A stretch of DNA of 64,000 bases, taken from the NCBI GenBank assembly GCA_026184775.1, contig JANCYW010000018.1, positions 1-64,000 of the forward strand, written 5' to 3'. Source of the DNA: Cyanidium caldarium. Its lineage: Eukaryota > Rhodophyta > Bangiophyceae > Cyanidiales > Cyanidiaceae. The notes under the pieces were generated by a model. The model was not told the origin of the DNA and ran no database searches. It was given only the letters and a program-made list of their open reading frames with translations. Of the stretch, positions 17,383 through 28,065 are shown one piece after another. Within the stretch, counting starts at the first letter, position 1. Every line of letters begins with the position of its first letter. A program made the translations under genes and the position numbers.

Positions 17383-20300
17383 TTAGGCCGGCGCTCCGCT
17401 GGGCCATTCCGCGCGTCGTTGCGCGGCCAACGCTGCCCAGTGGCCCAAGTCGGCCTGCGCTATCGGGTCGTTCTCGGCGTTGACCGACCACGGCCGTGGC
17501 GCCGTTTCCGCAGCGGTTTCGCCGGTGTGTCCGTTACCGTCTACGTTGGCTGTAAACAGGCGCCGCTGCTCCTCCTCCCCCGCTGCACACCCAGCAGCAC
17601 CGAATTGCACCTCTTCCCGCTCTTCCTGGACCACCTCCTGCACCAACGCCATGGCCCGCTGGTACCGCAGCACATCCGCCACGGGCGCGCTCGCATAATA
17701 CATCGCGCATTGCAACGCGAGGGCCTTGCGGTTCACCGTCGAAAAGATCACCGGCGCCGCGTCCAGATACGCCGCGATGAGGCGCTCATCCGGCGGCGGA
17801 CGGGGGAACAGCGCCCGCGCCACACACACGGCGTACGCCGCGCGGGTCGATCGCGCCGCCACCACCGTACCATCGCCGCACAGTGCCGCGCTCATACGAT
17901 CCAACACCGGCGCCAGCACCCGCGCGCACTCCCCAGCGACCGCCGCCGCCGCCGCCGTCAGGTCGCGCAACAGCACCGCCACCACGTCGGCGATGGCGGT
18001 CAGCGCTCGATCCCGCAAATCCGCGTCCAGCAGCGATGCCAGACAGGCGGCCACGCTGGCGCCGTATGCCTGCCACCAAACCGCACCGCCCACCGCCGCG
18101 TACGCCTCGATCAGCGCCAGCACCTGTTGCAGGCATTCCCCGTGCGCCAGTACTGTCGGCACGCCCTGGAACAGAGCGTGCATGTCGGGCGTGTACTCTG
18201 GCGCGTACTGCATCACACAGCTCCACAGCTCCAGCGCATCCTCCAGCAGATACACCATCGCGCCGTGTTCCGGCGCAGTGGCGTACGCCACCATCGACAG
18301 CGCCAACTGCGGCAGCTCCGGTCGCCGCCGCTGCAGTGCGCTACCGCCCGCCGCCAGCATCCGGCACATCAACGCCGCCACCTGACAGCGCACCAAATGG
18401 TCGCCGCCGTCCGCGGCAGACATGCCAAACAGATCGCGCAGCAAGTGCAGCAAATGAGCGATGCCGTCGCCGCCCGCGCCATTGCCCGGGCGACCGTTAC
18501 CGGCAACGGGTGCCTCCAGCAGGTACTCGCACTGGCCACAGCGCTCCAGCAGCAACGACGCCAGATCCAACAGCCGCAACCGCGTCTCCGTCTCCTGCGC
18601 GCGCTGCCCAATGAGCGCGAACACCGCCTGCAGCGTAACCTCCAGGTACGGCGCGTAATCCTCCTCGTAAAACTCCAGGTCAGTCACAAACGCCGCCAAC
18701 GCCCGCGCCGCCGACAACGCCACGAACAGCGCCTCGACATCGTTCGCGCCCTGCAACAGCCGCACCAACACCGGATACAGCTGCCGTCGTTCGACGCGCC
18801 CGATCTGCTGCACAAACTGCGACAAGAGAATCACCACCCGCGCCTGAATCACCCGCTGCGGCAACGCGGTGGCCGACACGCTCAACACGCCCTCCAGCCA
18901 CGGTGTCAGCCACTGCCGCATATCCACCCAGTCGTACACCTCAAACGCACACCGGCCGATGGCCCGATACGCCGCGTCGCCCTGCAGCCAGTCGTTGGCG
19001 GCGGCGCGTGCGGCGGCCACCTGCAACAGAAAGGGCGTGAGGTGGTCGGGCCAGCACGATACCAGCGCCTGCACCAGCTGCTCGGCCATGCTGCGCGGCA
19101 GATCGTCATCCCACTCGCCGTCCTCCTCGATGCGCAGCAGCTCCTCCGGATCGCTCTGCAGCAACGCCAGCTCGTCTTCCCGCAGGGCGATGAATCGCTG
19201 CAGCAGCGCGTGTATGAGCGGTTCCGCAGCGCCGTGCAGCGTGTCGGAGACGCGCTGCCACAACTCGGGTGATGCGGTGGTGATCAGCGCCGGCGATGAC
19301 GGATACGTGCCCTTGGTGGTGCAGTCGCCATCCACTTGCTCGTCGGTGGCCTGCTTCACATCGTACGCCAGATCCCGCAAGAAACGCATTCGATGCACGG
19401 CGTCGGCCGGCTCGTCCTCGTCGGTCGATGCGGCTACGTCCTCGACGTTCAGCAGACGCCGCAAGGCGATGTTCGTCCACGGCCACAGGAAGCGTTCCAG
19501 CAAGCCGGCCATATCGCGGCGCCGCTCGAAACAACCGTACCAGGTTTTGGCGCTCAGATACATCCAGCGCGGGACCATCTCGGAGGAGAGTGGCAGCGGT
19601 GTCTTCAAACTGGCTGCGGTCAACGCGTCCAGAAAAGCGGCGGCGCTGGGCACCGCGTCTAGGTCCTGCACGCCGTGCGCCAACATCCGTCGCGCCACTT
19701 TGAACGTCTCGTTGAGCAGGGCAGCGCGTTGGGCATCCTCGATTCGGTGTCGCCGAGACGCTGGCGGCCTCTCCATACATGCTCGCCAAAGCGGCACTAC
19801 GGTGGCCAGCACCGGCTCGCTGATGTCCGCGAATTGGGCGCGCGACTGCACCGTCCGCCGCACCGCCAGCGCTTTCACCACCTGATGGAGTGCTTCCAAC
19901 CAGCGCAACAGCCTGCTGCCCTCACTCGTTTGCACGGCTGCCAACAGGCGCTGCACCAGATCGGGCCACTCTTGCGGATAATCGAAGCGCGCCAGCTGCC
20001 CCAGCAACAGACCTATCTGAGCAGCGATGCCCGCGTCCCGCACCTGCACCCCGTCCCACACCAACTGCCGCACCACAGCGCGCTCCTCCTCGCCTAGATT
20101 GCCGTGCGCACGCCGTTGCCACAGTCGCACAAAGGCGTTCTTGGCGCACACCGCCGCCAGCCAGCGCGCCGTCGCATCCGCTTCCGACCAGTTCACCACG
20201 CCCAGCAACGTCGACAAAAACACGTCCGGCTGCCGCTCTTCAAACGCATTCAGCTCTCGTTCAGCCGCCGCCGACACGGACCGCGCCACCGACTGGTCCA

Positions 20301-20391
20301 GCGCCGCCAGTAGCGTCCGGTGCACCGCGTCGCGCACCGACGGAGACACGCGCCAGACAGGAGGAGAAGCGGAGACGACGGTGCTGTCCAT
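17383..20391 (-). CDS. Importin-11-like karyopherin
   Basis: This is a 1,002-residue, nearly all-helical HEAT-repeat protein. Residues ~40-110 form an importin-beta N-terminal (Ran-binding) domain, with ATARWLAAVCAKNAFVRLW and then DGVQVRDAGIAAQIGLLLGQ and ARFDYPQEWPDL, a pattern general to importin-beta relatives. The phrase LHQVVKALAVRR after it is like importin-11 (KAP120/IPO11), and overall length fits that group. Such receptors carry cargo, including E2 enzymes and ribosomal proteins in known cases, through nuclear pores using RanGTP. An acidic patch lies in the middle (residues ~405-425). Assignment to importin-11 rather than another karyopherin is by eye. The start at 20391 is the only ATG that gives the complete N-terminal domain. 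Confidence 0.78.
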   Translation of the reverse strand: MDSTVVSASPPVWRVSPSVRDAVHRTLLAALDQSVARSVSAAAERELNAFEERQPDVFLSTLLGVVNWSEADATARWLAAVCAKNAFVRLWQRRAHGNLGEEERAVVRQLVWDGVQVRDAGIAAQIGLLLGQLARFDYPQEWPDLVQRLLAAVQTSEGSRLLRWLEALHQVVKALAVRRTVQSRAQFADISEPVLATVVPLWRACMERPPASRRHRIEDAQRAALLNETFKVARRMLAHGVQDLDAVPSAAAFLDALTAASLKTPLPLSSEMVPRWMYLSAKTWYGCFERRRDMAGLLERFLWPWTNIALRRLLNVEDVAASTDEDEPADAVHRMRFLRDLAYDVKQATDEQVDGDCTTKGTYPSSPALITTASPELWQRVSDTLHGAAEPLIHALLQRFIALREDELALLQSDPEELLRIEEDGEWDDDLPRSMAEQLVQALVSCWPDHLTPFLLQVAAARAAANDWLQGDAAYRAIGRCAFEVYDWVDMRQWLTPWLEGVLSVSATALPQRVIQARVVILLSQFVQQIGRVERRQLYPVLVRLLQGANDVEALFVALSAARALAAFVTDLEFYEEDYAPYLEVTLQAVFALIGQRAQETETRLRLLDLASLLLERCGQCEYLLEAPVAGNGRPGNGAGGDGIAHLLHLLRDLFGMSAADGGDHLVRCQVAALMCRMLAAGGSALQRRRPELPQLALSMVAYATAPEHGAMVYLLEDALELWSCVMQYAPEYTPDMHALFQGVPTVLAHGECLQQVLALIEAYAAVGGAVWWQAYGASVAACLASLLDADLRDRALTAIADVVAVLLRDLTAAAAAVAGECARVLAPVLDRMSAALCGDGTVVAARSTRAAYAVCVARALFPRPPPDERLIAAYLDAAPVIFSTVNRKALALQCAMYYASAPVADVLRYQRAMALVQEVVQEEREEVQFGAAGCAAGEEEQRRLFTANVDGNGHTGETAAETAPRPWSVNAENDPIAQADLGHWAALAAQRRAEWPSGAPA

Positions 20392-20678
20392 GGAGAGAGT
20401 CGGAACGGACCCAATCTATCGAAGAACGCTGGTGGCAGTGTGAAGAAGATGCCGTTTGTTCATCGGGAAGAGCACCAATAGGGTGGAGGCGAGTCGCGGC
20501 CTCCGTGCCGGCGTCAACGCCAACGAGCGCCTTCCGACGCGACACCCGGGACGAGGGGTCAGACCGCGTCGCCGGCTCCGCGCCGAGCGCAATGGCACGC
20601 CATCCACATCCCGATCGCGCATGCCATGTGCGGTTGCCGTTCACTCCAGGGCGCCCTCCATCGGTACGGGAGGCGTGG
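20392..20678. other. Upstream region of the importin-11 gene
   Basis: This 287 bp stretch lies between the start of the importin gene and the stop of the SDR gene, both on the minus strand. It would hold the importin promoter. I see no RNA gene or repeat; the frames present are shadows. Confidence 0.4.
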
Positions 20679-21752
20679 TCATCGAGCGGCGCCACCGCCT
20701 CTCCCACTCCACGCCACATCCCGTTCTGCATACCATGACTCGGTGCAGCGCCAGAGTTGTTCCCCGACGGCGGCATCGTTCATCCAGGAGGGCATCGGAA
20801 TCGATCGCGCACCTCCATCGGCCAGCATCGCAAACGTCCCCGGCATCTGGCGCCGAAGCGTGTCCGGCTCGCACAGACAGGCATGCAGCACGGTGGATGC
20901 GCCTTCGGCTGGCGTCAGCAGGCACCAGTCGGCGAACCAGCGATACCCGCGCTGAATCGGTGGCGGCAGGTTGCGCACCACCTCGGTCTTCACACCGCCC
21001 GGATGCACACAGAAGGCAGTCATGCCGCGACGCTGACACTCTCGCGCCCACACATAATTGCACGCCTTGCTGAACGCATATGCCGCAAAGGGGCGGTAGC
21101 AGGCGGGTGACCACCGCCGTGGCCCATCCGCCGCCGAGAAGCGATCCACCAACAGCGCCAGCACGCTACTCACCGCCACCACCCGACCGTCATGAACACG
21201 CAGTCGCGGCTCTAGCAGTTGCGTCAGCAGCGCATGTGCCACGTGATTCACCCCGAGGTGCGCCTCGATGCCGTCGGCGGTCTCGGTGTAGCGCGGCAAC
21301 GCCATCACCCCGGCGTTCAGCACCAACACATCCAACCGATCGTATCGTGCGATGAGCGCTGCGGCAAACGCCCGCACCGACGCCAGCTGGGACAAGTCCA
21401 GCGCCATCACCTCGATGTCGACCGCCGCGCCCGCTTTCCACCGCTGCAACAACGCCGCCCGCGCTTCCCTCCCGCGCGAAACACTGCGGCACGCCATCAC
21501 CACCCGCATACCACTACGCGCCAGCCCATATACCGTCTCCAGCCCTATGCCACTGTTGCCGCCGGTCACCACGGCGACACCGCCCGACCGCCGCAGCGCG
21601 GGCAGCGGTGGGAGCGGTGCGACCCGCCAGCGCGACAACAACACATCCAACACCACCGTGCACCACGCACGCAACGACACACTCCCGCTGCTCGCCAGAA
21701 ATATCGCATACCACCCGTACGCCCATTGCCGCAGTCCGTCACGCCACCGCAT
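20679..21752 (-). CDS. Membrane-anchored short-chain dehydrogenase
   Basis: The enzyme has 357 residues and belongs to the retinol-dehydrogenase/WWOX-like branch of SDR oxidoreductases. A hydrophobic segment at about 12-40 suggests a membrane anchor. The Rossmann fold starts with VAVVTGGNSGIG (glycine motif at 63-70), then LNAG, SSV, and the catalytic Tyr225 and Lys229 in YAFSK, followed by VHPGGVKTEV. The MACRS segment after the second strand favours NADP(H). Substrate cannot be read from sequence; lipid, retinoid-like, or protochlorophyllide-related substrates occur in this branch. The ATG at 21752 is chosen because the frame upstream (about 99 codons) is low-complexity promoter DNA shared with the divergent SAC3 gene. 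Confidence 0.82.
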   Translation of the reverse strand: MRWRDGLRQWAYGWYAIFLASSGSVSLRAWCTVVLDVLLSRWRVAPLPPLPALRRSGGVAVVTGGNSGIGLETVYGLARSGMRVVMACRSVSRGREARAALLQRWKAGAAVDIEVMALDLSQLASVRAFAAALIARYDRLDVLVLNAGVMALPRYTETADGIEAHLGVNHVAHALLTQLLEPRLRVHDGRVVAVSSVLALLVDRFSAADGPRRWSPACYRPFAAYAFSKACNYVWARECQRRGMTAFCVHPGGVKTEVVRNLPPPIQRGYRWFADWCLLTPAEGASTVLHACLCEPDTLRRQMPGTFAMLADGGARSIPMPSWMNDAAVGEQLWRCTESWYAERDVAWSGRGGGAAR

Positions 21753-21948
21753 GCACTTGTAGGCACGCGGAGGTGGTCGGGTGTGCGCTCGAGCGGCGCA
21801 CCGCACCGACCGATGGCGGGCCCATCGCGGCGCGCGCGTGGGGCACACCGTCGGGGTGTGTGGGGCACCGCGTGCGGAGCACGAGGCCGACGTGGTGAGG
21901 GCAGACAAGTCTCGGAAGGGAGGAATCGTGGGCGAGGAGACAGAGCAG

Positions 21949-24066
21949 ATGGATGCTGAGGGAATGTCGGTGGTGCCGGGTGCAGCGGAAGAAATTCGGA
22001 CCACGGCCATCGATCCGACCACCGCGGCGCCTGCCCCGCGCCCCAACACCTCCTCTTCTCGGGAACGCCGTCCGACGGTGTTGCAGACGGTGGGAGAGCA
22101 CGGACAGATCTACCGACTGACCAACGGCTCCGTCAAATATCGTGGAGCGACGTTGCTGGTGCTGCAGTGTCCGGAGGCGTACTGCAGCGAGGCGGCGTTG
22201 CGCGGCCACTTCGAGGCCGTCGTGCCCGGGCAAGTGGAGCGCGTGGAGGTGCGCCCGGCCAAACGCAGCGCACTGGTGCACTTCCGGTCGCAGGCGGCGG
22301 CAGCGACAGCGCTGCGCCGTGGCCACACCACCGGAGACCAGGTGGCGCTGCGGTTGCGATATTTTATCCCGCTGGCCGCCCGCCAAGCACTGCGGCGCCA
22401 TCAACAAGGCGATAGGGGTGTCGAGGAGGAGAGCCGCGAGCACACTCCGGAACCCACATCGATCCATACACCGCCACCGCCACCAGCACGCTCTGAAACG
22501 GCCGCTGCACCCTCAACCACCACTCGGCGAGCACGTCCACGGTCGGCAACAGCGCCGGACGAGACCGCACCGCTCGTGGGCACCTGCCAGGACATGTGTC
22601 CGGAGGAGGAGCGACGGGCTCGCGAATGGCAACGCGACCTGCACCCATTCGAGATCACCTCCGATGCGCAGGGCGTACCACACGCCGACCCGCACAAGAC
22701 GGTGAAAAAGTTTGCCCGGTCGGCCGCCGGCGCCGAGGCGGTGCGCGCGGAGAATGTGCGCACGCCGGCCACCCTGGTGCGCACCATGGACTATCTCATG
22801 CATCGCGTGCTGGACCGCGATGACGTGCCACTGCACGACGTGCACGCTTTTGTGCGCGACCGCACCCGCAGCATCCGCCAGGACTTTACGTACCAGGGCC
22901 TGCACGATGCCCACTGCGTGGCGGTGCACGAGCGCGCCGCCCGCTTCCACATCCTGTGCGAGCATCGACTCGCCGGCACCGACCCGGAGCTGTTCTCCTC
23001 GAAACAGAACCTGGAGCAGCTGGACAAGTGTCTGGTGGCGCTGCGACACATGTACCGGGAGGCGCGCCTGCGCGGCACGCCGTATGTGCACACCGAGGGC
23101 GAATTCCACGCCTACCACCTGTTGATGCACACCGAGGCGGATCGAGTGGTGGAGTTGTGTCGCGAGCTGCCGTCGTCGGTGCTGAACAGCGCGCCCGTGC
23201 AATGGGCATTGCTGGTGGTGCGGGCGATGCGAGAAAACGATTTTGTGGCGTTCTTCGGGCGCCTGTTGCGTCGGGCGACGTTTTTGCAAGCGTGCCTCAT
23301 GGAGCGACACTTTGGGAACATGCGATTGCGCGCGCTGTCGTGCCTGGGGCGCGCACTGGCGCGCAACGAGGCCATCCCCGTCGCCGAGTTGGTGCCATGG
23401 CTGGCGCTGGACGACGAGGCGCAGGCGATGGCGTTTCTGCGGCATCACGGCGTGACCGTAGAACACACACCAGATGCGGTGGCCTGGATCGGCGGCACCG
23501 ATGCGATGGCGGCGGCGGCGGCGCAAGGTGTAGAAGAGCGCTGGGTGCCGACGCCATCGGTGCTGCATGTCGACGCCAAGGCCGGCGGTCGGCGTCGCAG
23601 CGCCGTGGTGGATGGTGACGGGGATGGCGATACGGCGAGCGAAGCGAACGATGCCAGCGTTGCGGTGGAGCGCGAACAGTCCATCAAGGCGAGGATTGCC
23701 GCGGCGATGGCCACGCGGCGTGCCGCTCCCGTCGCGCCGAGTGAGGAGGGCAGAGAGGAGCGAGGCGTGGGATCTGCAGCGCCGATACCGAACGTGGTGC
23801 CGAGGAATCACATGAAGTCAGTGGTGTCGCCCATCGAGGTGAAGGAGAGGCCTGAGCGGCCACCATCGGGTGAGGTGCACGAGGCAACAGACGGGTTGCG
23901 CAGCATGCCGGAGCCGCAAGCGATGATGCCGGACACGCTCGCGCCCGTTGCCACACCTGCATGTGCCGAGCCTGCTGACGATACCCTCTCTGCAGCGCCG
24001 CCGCTGCTGAAGCCCTCCCCGTCCACCGACGAGGAGGAGACTGCTGCTGCTGCTGCTGCTGCTGCT

Positions 24067-24100
<34 letters not shown>

Positions 24101-24966
24101 CGGCGCGCGAGGCCGTCCTCACCGCCCAACGACGAGCGCGGGAGGCGGCGGTGAACGAATGGCACCTGGCGCTGCAGACGTCGCTGTTGCAGTTGGAGCG
24201 GGAGGCGGATCGCATCCGCACCTCGGATGCGTTTTCGTTGCCGGTGTTGACGGCCATGGCGATGCAGGCGGAGGAGATGACGCAGCGACAGCCGGAAGCG
24301 GTGACCACCCTGCGCACGGCGCTGCAGTGGTTGCAGCAGGCGCGCACCCGAATTCAGCAGGTGGATGCGGCGTATGCGGCGCTGGTGCAGCGCGCCGTCC
24401 AGCTGGCCACCAGCGTCACCGACGCGGATGCGGAAAGCGGCGCCACCACAACGGTGGCCACAGCGTTGCGGCAGCGAGCGATCCACTTTACACAAGCCAT
24501 GCGCACCGAGTGCCGGCGCTTGCACGAATTGGACGCGGCCGTGCACGCATGTCAGGCGCGCGTATCGAGTGCGTTGCATCGAGCCACCGTGCAGCAGCAG
24601 GTGGTGCAGAGGTATGTTCAGAGCGAGCGCGGAGGAGGTGCCGCGCCGCATGACGGATCGCCCGCCGAGATGCCGCGACTCCCACGATACGATGCACCGA
24701 TGCCAGCAGCAGCAACAGCAGCAGCACGGTGCTCCCCGTCGGCATCTCCCGTCGTGACGACTGCATCCAACGGCGGCAAAGAGAATACGGCCGCCGCCGC
24801 CGCCGCCGCCGCCGCCATCCCTGAAACACTCGCCACATGGCCAGACGCCAAGCGCGTCATCCTGGAGTGGTGTCGCGAGCTCGCCCAGCGCCATCGACTG
24901 GAGGTGGCGCTGTATGACTCGCTCTCCGCACCCGACGACGACCACTTCTCGCCCCCCTCTACATGA
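21949..24966 (+). CDS. SAC3: SAC3/GANP-family mRNA export factor
   Basis: The protein has 1,005 residues. Residues ~65-125 look like an RNA-recognition-type fold (GATLLVLQCPEAYCSEA, then RSALVHFRSQAAA). The SAC3/GANP domain starts with GTCQDMCPEEER near residue 211, the family signature, and continues through a helical region including ENVRTPATLVRTMDYLMHRV and EFHAYHLLMHTEADRV. SAC3 is the scaffold of the TREX-2 complex at nuclear pores, linking transcription to mRNA export. The C-terminal half is disordered, with a poly-alanine run from GCT then GCG repeats at about 24046-24102 and a second poly-Ala near 24790-24815, then coiled-coil helices. The ATG at 21949 is preferred; MSVV at 21964 is an alternative. 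Confidence 0.88.
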
Positions 24967-25024
24967 TCACCCGCACACCCATCCACGCTTTCCTCGTCTC
25001 CCCTGCTGATACGATCCCGATCCA

Positions 25025-26200
25025 TCACCGCTCCGCACTACTGCTATGACTCGGTGACCGCGGCGAGGCGCGGTATCGACCGCGCGCCGCCGCCGCCGCC
25101 ACGCCCTGTGCTTGCAAGTGCTGCGCCACGCGCGCCTCCACGATGGACGCGCTGTGCAGCTCGGCGCGCGCCGCCTCCGCCTCCATCTGCCGCTGCTCCA
25201 TCTCCGCGTCGCTGAGGATCCACGTGCGACACATCGGGCAGATGGCTTTCTTCTGACACGCCCAAGTCTTGATACAATCCGCGTGGAACATGTGTCCGCA
25301 GCGGGGAAGAATACGCACCGCCTCGCCGGTCTCATACTCCTGAATACAGATCAGACAGGTGGGGCGGTCGTCGGCGGCATCGGCGTCCGCTGCGGCCGGC
25401 GTCTCCATGCTGGACGCGCGTGGCCGCGGTGCGATGGCGGAATCGATGCCTTCCTCGTCGGCAGGGCGCTCCACGGGTGCATTCGCCCTCGCCTTGACGG
25501 GTTCGGTACGGTCACCGCTCGGTTCGCCGCTCTCCGATCCCGACTCGGTCTCGGCCGGCTGCTTACCGACATCGGCAGTGTCCTCGGCGCCCACCTTGTC
25601 GTATGCAGTACGGGCGGTACCGCCATCGCCGTCCCAGGACGACGGTCGATACGATACGGTCTGACAGGCGCGATCCAACTCCTCGGAGGCGATGCGCGCC
25701 CGGTGCTTGCGGCGGACGGCGTTGGCCGTCAGGCTCGCCACCGGCGACGACGCGCTCGCCGACTGCATAGGCTCCACCGCTAGCATCTGCCGCAACTCGT
25801 CGCGCTGCCGACGCAGCCCGTCGCGCGTCATCACCAACAGCCGGCCGTACGGATCCTCCACCACCAGCCGATACCGCAGCGACGGGTAGATACCGGCGTC
25901 GGGCGGCCGCACCGCCACCGAAGGCCTATAGCCCGGGCTGCCAGTCCCGCGACACTCCGTCGCGGCCGCCGACGTCTGCGATAGCACACCGCTACGACTG
26001 CCGCTGCCCACTGGGTTGCCGGGCAACGTACGCGACGAGTGGCTGCGACCGGCCACCGACACCCGCCCCCGCAGCCACCGCGACAAGCGCTCGTGCCATG
26101 AACAACGCAAAGGCCCCGCCGACCGACCGGCAGGATGCTGCCCGGCACCCACTCGCATCGAGGAGGCGGAAGATGGGGAAGAGAGACCCGGAGCCTGCAT
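25025..26200 (-). CDS. RING-H2 E3 ubiquitin ligase
   Basis: This 391-residue protein has one clear domain, a RING-H2 finger at about 282-325. Its ligands are CLIC, CGHMFHADC and CPMC, with the RING-H2 order Cys-His-His-Cys in the middle and the tryptophan of IKTW that contacts E2 enzymes. Before it lies a basic and then acidic disordered region, and after it an Ala/Glu/Arg-rich helix. No membrane segment is evident, so it is probably soluble. Substrate and pathway are unknown. It converges with SAC3, with 58 bp between stops, and is divergent from the NDUFA11-like gene. Confidence 0.8.
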   Translation of the reverse strand: MQAPGLSSPSSASSMRVGAGQHPAGRSAGPLRCSWHERLSRWLRGRVSVAGRSHSSRTLPGNPVGSGSRSGVLSQTSAAATECRGTGSPGYRPSVAVRPPDAGIYPSLRYRLVVEDPYGRLLVMTRDGLRRQRDELRQMLAVEPMQSASASSPVASLTANAVRRKHRARIASEELDRACQTVSYRPSSWDGDGGTARTAYDKVGAEDTADVGKQPAETESGSESGEPSGDRTEPVKARANAPVERPADEEGIDSAIAPRPRASSMETPAAADADAADDRPTCLICIQEYETGEAVRILPRCGHMFHADCIKTWACQKKAICPMCRTWILSDAEMEQRQMEAEAARAELHSASIVEARVAQHLQAQGVAAAAARGRYRASPRSPSHSSSAER

Positions 26201-26637
26201 GACGCGTCGTCGTCAGAGGGTTAGCAGAGGCAGCGTCCGTCCATCCACACAAAGCGCGCACCGTACGCAGTGAGAATGCAATCAACTCCCACCAACACAG
26301 CCATCCCCCTGCGCCGTTCGTCTCCCCACCCCTGGAATGTCCTGCCACAGAGCGTCGCCTCGGTGTCGACTGTACCGACCACCGCCAGCGCTTCACCGTA
26401 ACGTCGTCGGAACGCGCGCGGTGGATGCGCGCCGCGCCGACGCGAGGCGCCCCACCCGAAGCGGATCGCGCGCTGGTCGAAATCGCTGTGCGAGATGCGC
26501 GTGCGTGCGTGCGTGCGTGCATGTGCGTGCGTGTCGGTGGAGGAGGGACGGGTTCGGAGACGACGCGCTGCAGCCGTACACCGGGATCTGGCGTCGGCTC
26601 CCTCCTCGCGACCACGCCATCCCCAACTCCGGTCGCC
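26201..26637. promoter_or_regulatory. Divergent intergenic region, 437 bp
   Basis: This region lies between the start codons of the RING gene and the NDUFA11-like gene, so it should contain both promoters. It has a GTGC/GTGCGT simple repeat at about 26501-26540. No RNA gene was found; GGTCGAAATCG near 26478 resembles a tRNA T loop but has no flanking stem. Confidence 0.45.
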
Positions 26638-27276
26638 ATGAATACCGATCGGCGGGTGAAGCCGTTCGAGCCGGAGGTGATAGAACGGGAGCGCATGAAG
26701 CCGCCGCCGAGGGAGACGTCGACGTCGGTGCTGCCGGACGAGGCGCCGCCCTTTCTAGGGCGGCTGCTGCGCGCGACGGGTGCGGGGGTGGTGTTTGGGG
26801 CGCTGCTGGGCAGCGGTGCGGTGTACTGGCAGGCGTATGAGCAGACACCGGGAGTGCCGTTGCGGGACACGGCGTCGGCTTCGGGTGCGGCGGGAGCGTC
26901 TGGTGTGCGCGCGTCTTTTGGGCGGCTGCGCTTGCCGATGGCGTCGTCGCCCGCGCCGGTGGCGCTGTCGCCCTGGGCTTCGGTGACGCGGCACGCGGCA
27001 CTGTTTGCGGCTATCGGTGCCACCTACACGGTCGGTGAGGGTCTGATGGAGGCGGTGCGCGGCGAACAACAGGATGTGTGGAACGGGGCGGTGGGCGGTT
27101 GCGCTGCCGGTGCCGTCCTGGGGGTGCGCACGGCGTCGGCGCCGACGGCGCTGGGTGCGTGTGTGCTTTTCGCCGCTTTCAGTGCGTTGATGGATTCGCA
27201 GCACGGCTCGCTGATGCCGCAACGCGACCTGTCGGATATGGTGTCGCCGCAGCGCCGACCCGCGAAATCATCCTGA
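26638..27276 (+). CDS. NDUFA11-like Tim17/Tim22 family membrane protein
   Basis: The protein has 212 residues with four hydrophobic stretches, at about 45-65, 110-130, 145-165 and 170-190. The segment ATYTVGEGLMEAVRGE, followed by DVWNGAVGGCAAGAVLGVR, carries the glycine-rich Tim17/22/23 signature. Within that superfamily it most resembles NDUFA11 (B14.7), an accessory subunit of mitochondrial complex I, but a Tim17-type translocase component cannot be ruled out. I chose the ATG at 26638, which begins MNTDRRVKPF; the frame runs upstream through Arg-rich promoter sequence. The terminal PAKSS tail is polar. Confidence 0.65.
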   Translation: MNTDRRVKPFEPEVIERERMKPPPRETSTSVLPDEAPPFLGRLLRATGAGVVFGALLGSGAVYWQAYEQTPGVPLRDTASASGAAGASGVRASFGRLRLPMASSPAPVALSPWASVTRHAALFAAIGATYTVGEGLMEAVRGEQQDVWNGAVGGCAAGAVLGVRTASAPTALGACVLFAAFSALMDSQHGSLMPQRDLSDMVSPQRRPAKSS

Positions 27277-27516
27277 CGATTGGGGTGCTGTGAGAAACGC
27301 GTCGAGGAGTGTTTATGAGAGGATGGAGCTGCACGAGTCCGGTCACCGTCAGCAGCGGTGATCGTCGCGTACCTGCAGACGCACGGGCCGAAAGCCGAAT
27401 TTCCCCGGACGCGACGCACCCGTATTCCCTCTTCTCACCACACCTATCCAAGCGCCATAAAGCACACACACACACACGCCACGCCCTCGATCCCGCACTT
27501 TTCATCCCGTTCTCAT

Positions 27517-27831
27517 TCACGGGCCCGGCGGGGCGGGGCCGATGCCGCCGCCAGACGCTGTCGCCCCCGCGCCCACAGCGCTCGCCGTCGGCCCCATCCC
27601 GCCCTGCGACGGCAACGGCCGCCGAAACAACAAAATATGCGGCTCCGGCCGATGTATCGCGTAGTGCACCCACCCGCGCGACTGCTGCACGCCCAGACTT
27701 CGCCACTCCGCCTCCGACAGCAGTCGGTTCTTGGGCAGCAGCTTGGCCACGTCCGCCGGCAATATGACGTGGCGGTACTCGAACTGGTCGTCGTAGTACT
27801 TTTCCGAATACTGAATCTGTTGCGCCGGCAT
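27517..27831 (-). CDS. CKS1: Cyclin-dependent kinase subunit CKS1
   Basis: This 104-residue protein contains a complete CKS domain from residue 5 to about 74. It begins [20 protein letters not shown], then [19 protein letters not shown], then [14 protein letters not shown], including the HxPEPH hinge that allows strand exchange. CKS1 binds CDKs and phosphorylated substrates, helping multisite phosphorylation at G1/S and mitosis. The ATG at 27831 matches the normal family start (MPxxQIQYS); the longer upstream frame is promoter. Beyond the domain there is a 30-residue Gly/Ala/Pro tail absent from most relatives. It is divergent from the RHBDD1-like gene. Confidence 0.93.
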   Translation of the reverse strand: MPAQQIQYSEKYYDDQFEYRHVILPADVAKLLPKNRLLSEAEWRSLGVQQSRGWVHYAIHRPEPHILLFRRPLPSQGGMGPTASAVGAGATASGGGIGPAPPGP

Positions 27832-28065
27832 ACCCGCGTCTATCACCACAAGAGCGGTGTGCCAGTCGCCTCCCGCCACGAGACGGTCCCGGAGCACGCC
27901 CGCCCGCACGCACGCACGCACTTGAAAACGCCGCGCGACCGCCCGCGCAGAACACCCGGCGAATGCGACGCGCATCGGGGAGAGAGGGGAAGCGCGCGGG
28001 AGCGCACGACGTGGGCACGGCACGTCCACGTTCGGACGCGTTCCTGGCAGCCCGTCCAGAGGCGG

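Noticed and set aside
26470-26490. A GGTCGAAATCG segment resembling a T loop, checked as a second permuted tRNA
   Set aside because: No stem forms around it and no matching 5' half is found in the intergenic region.
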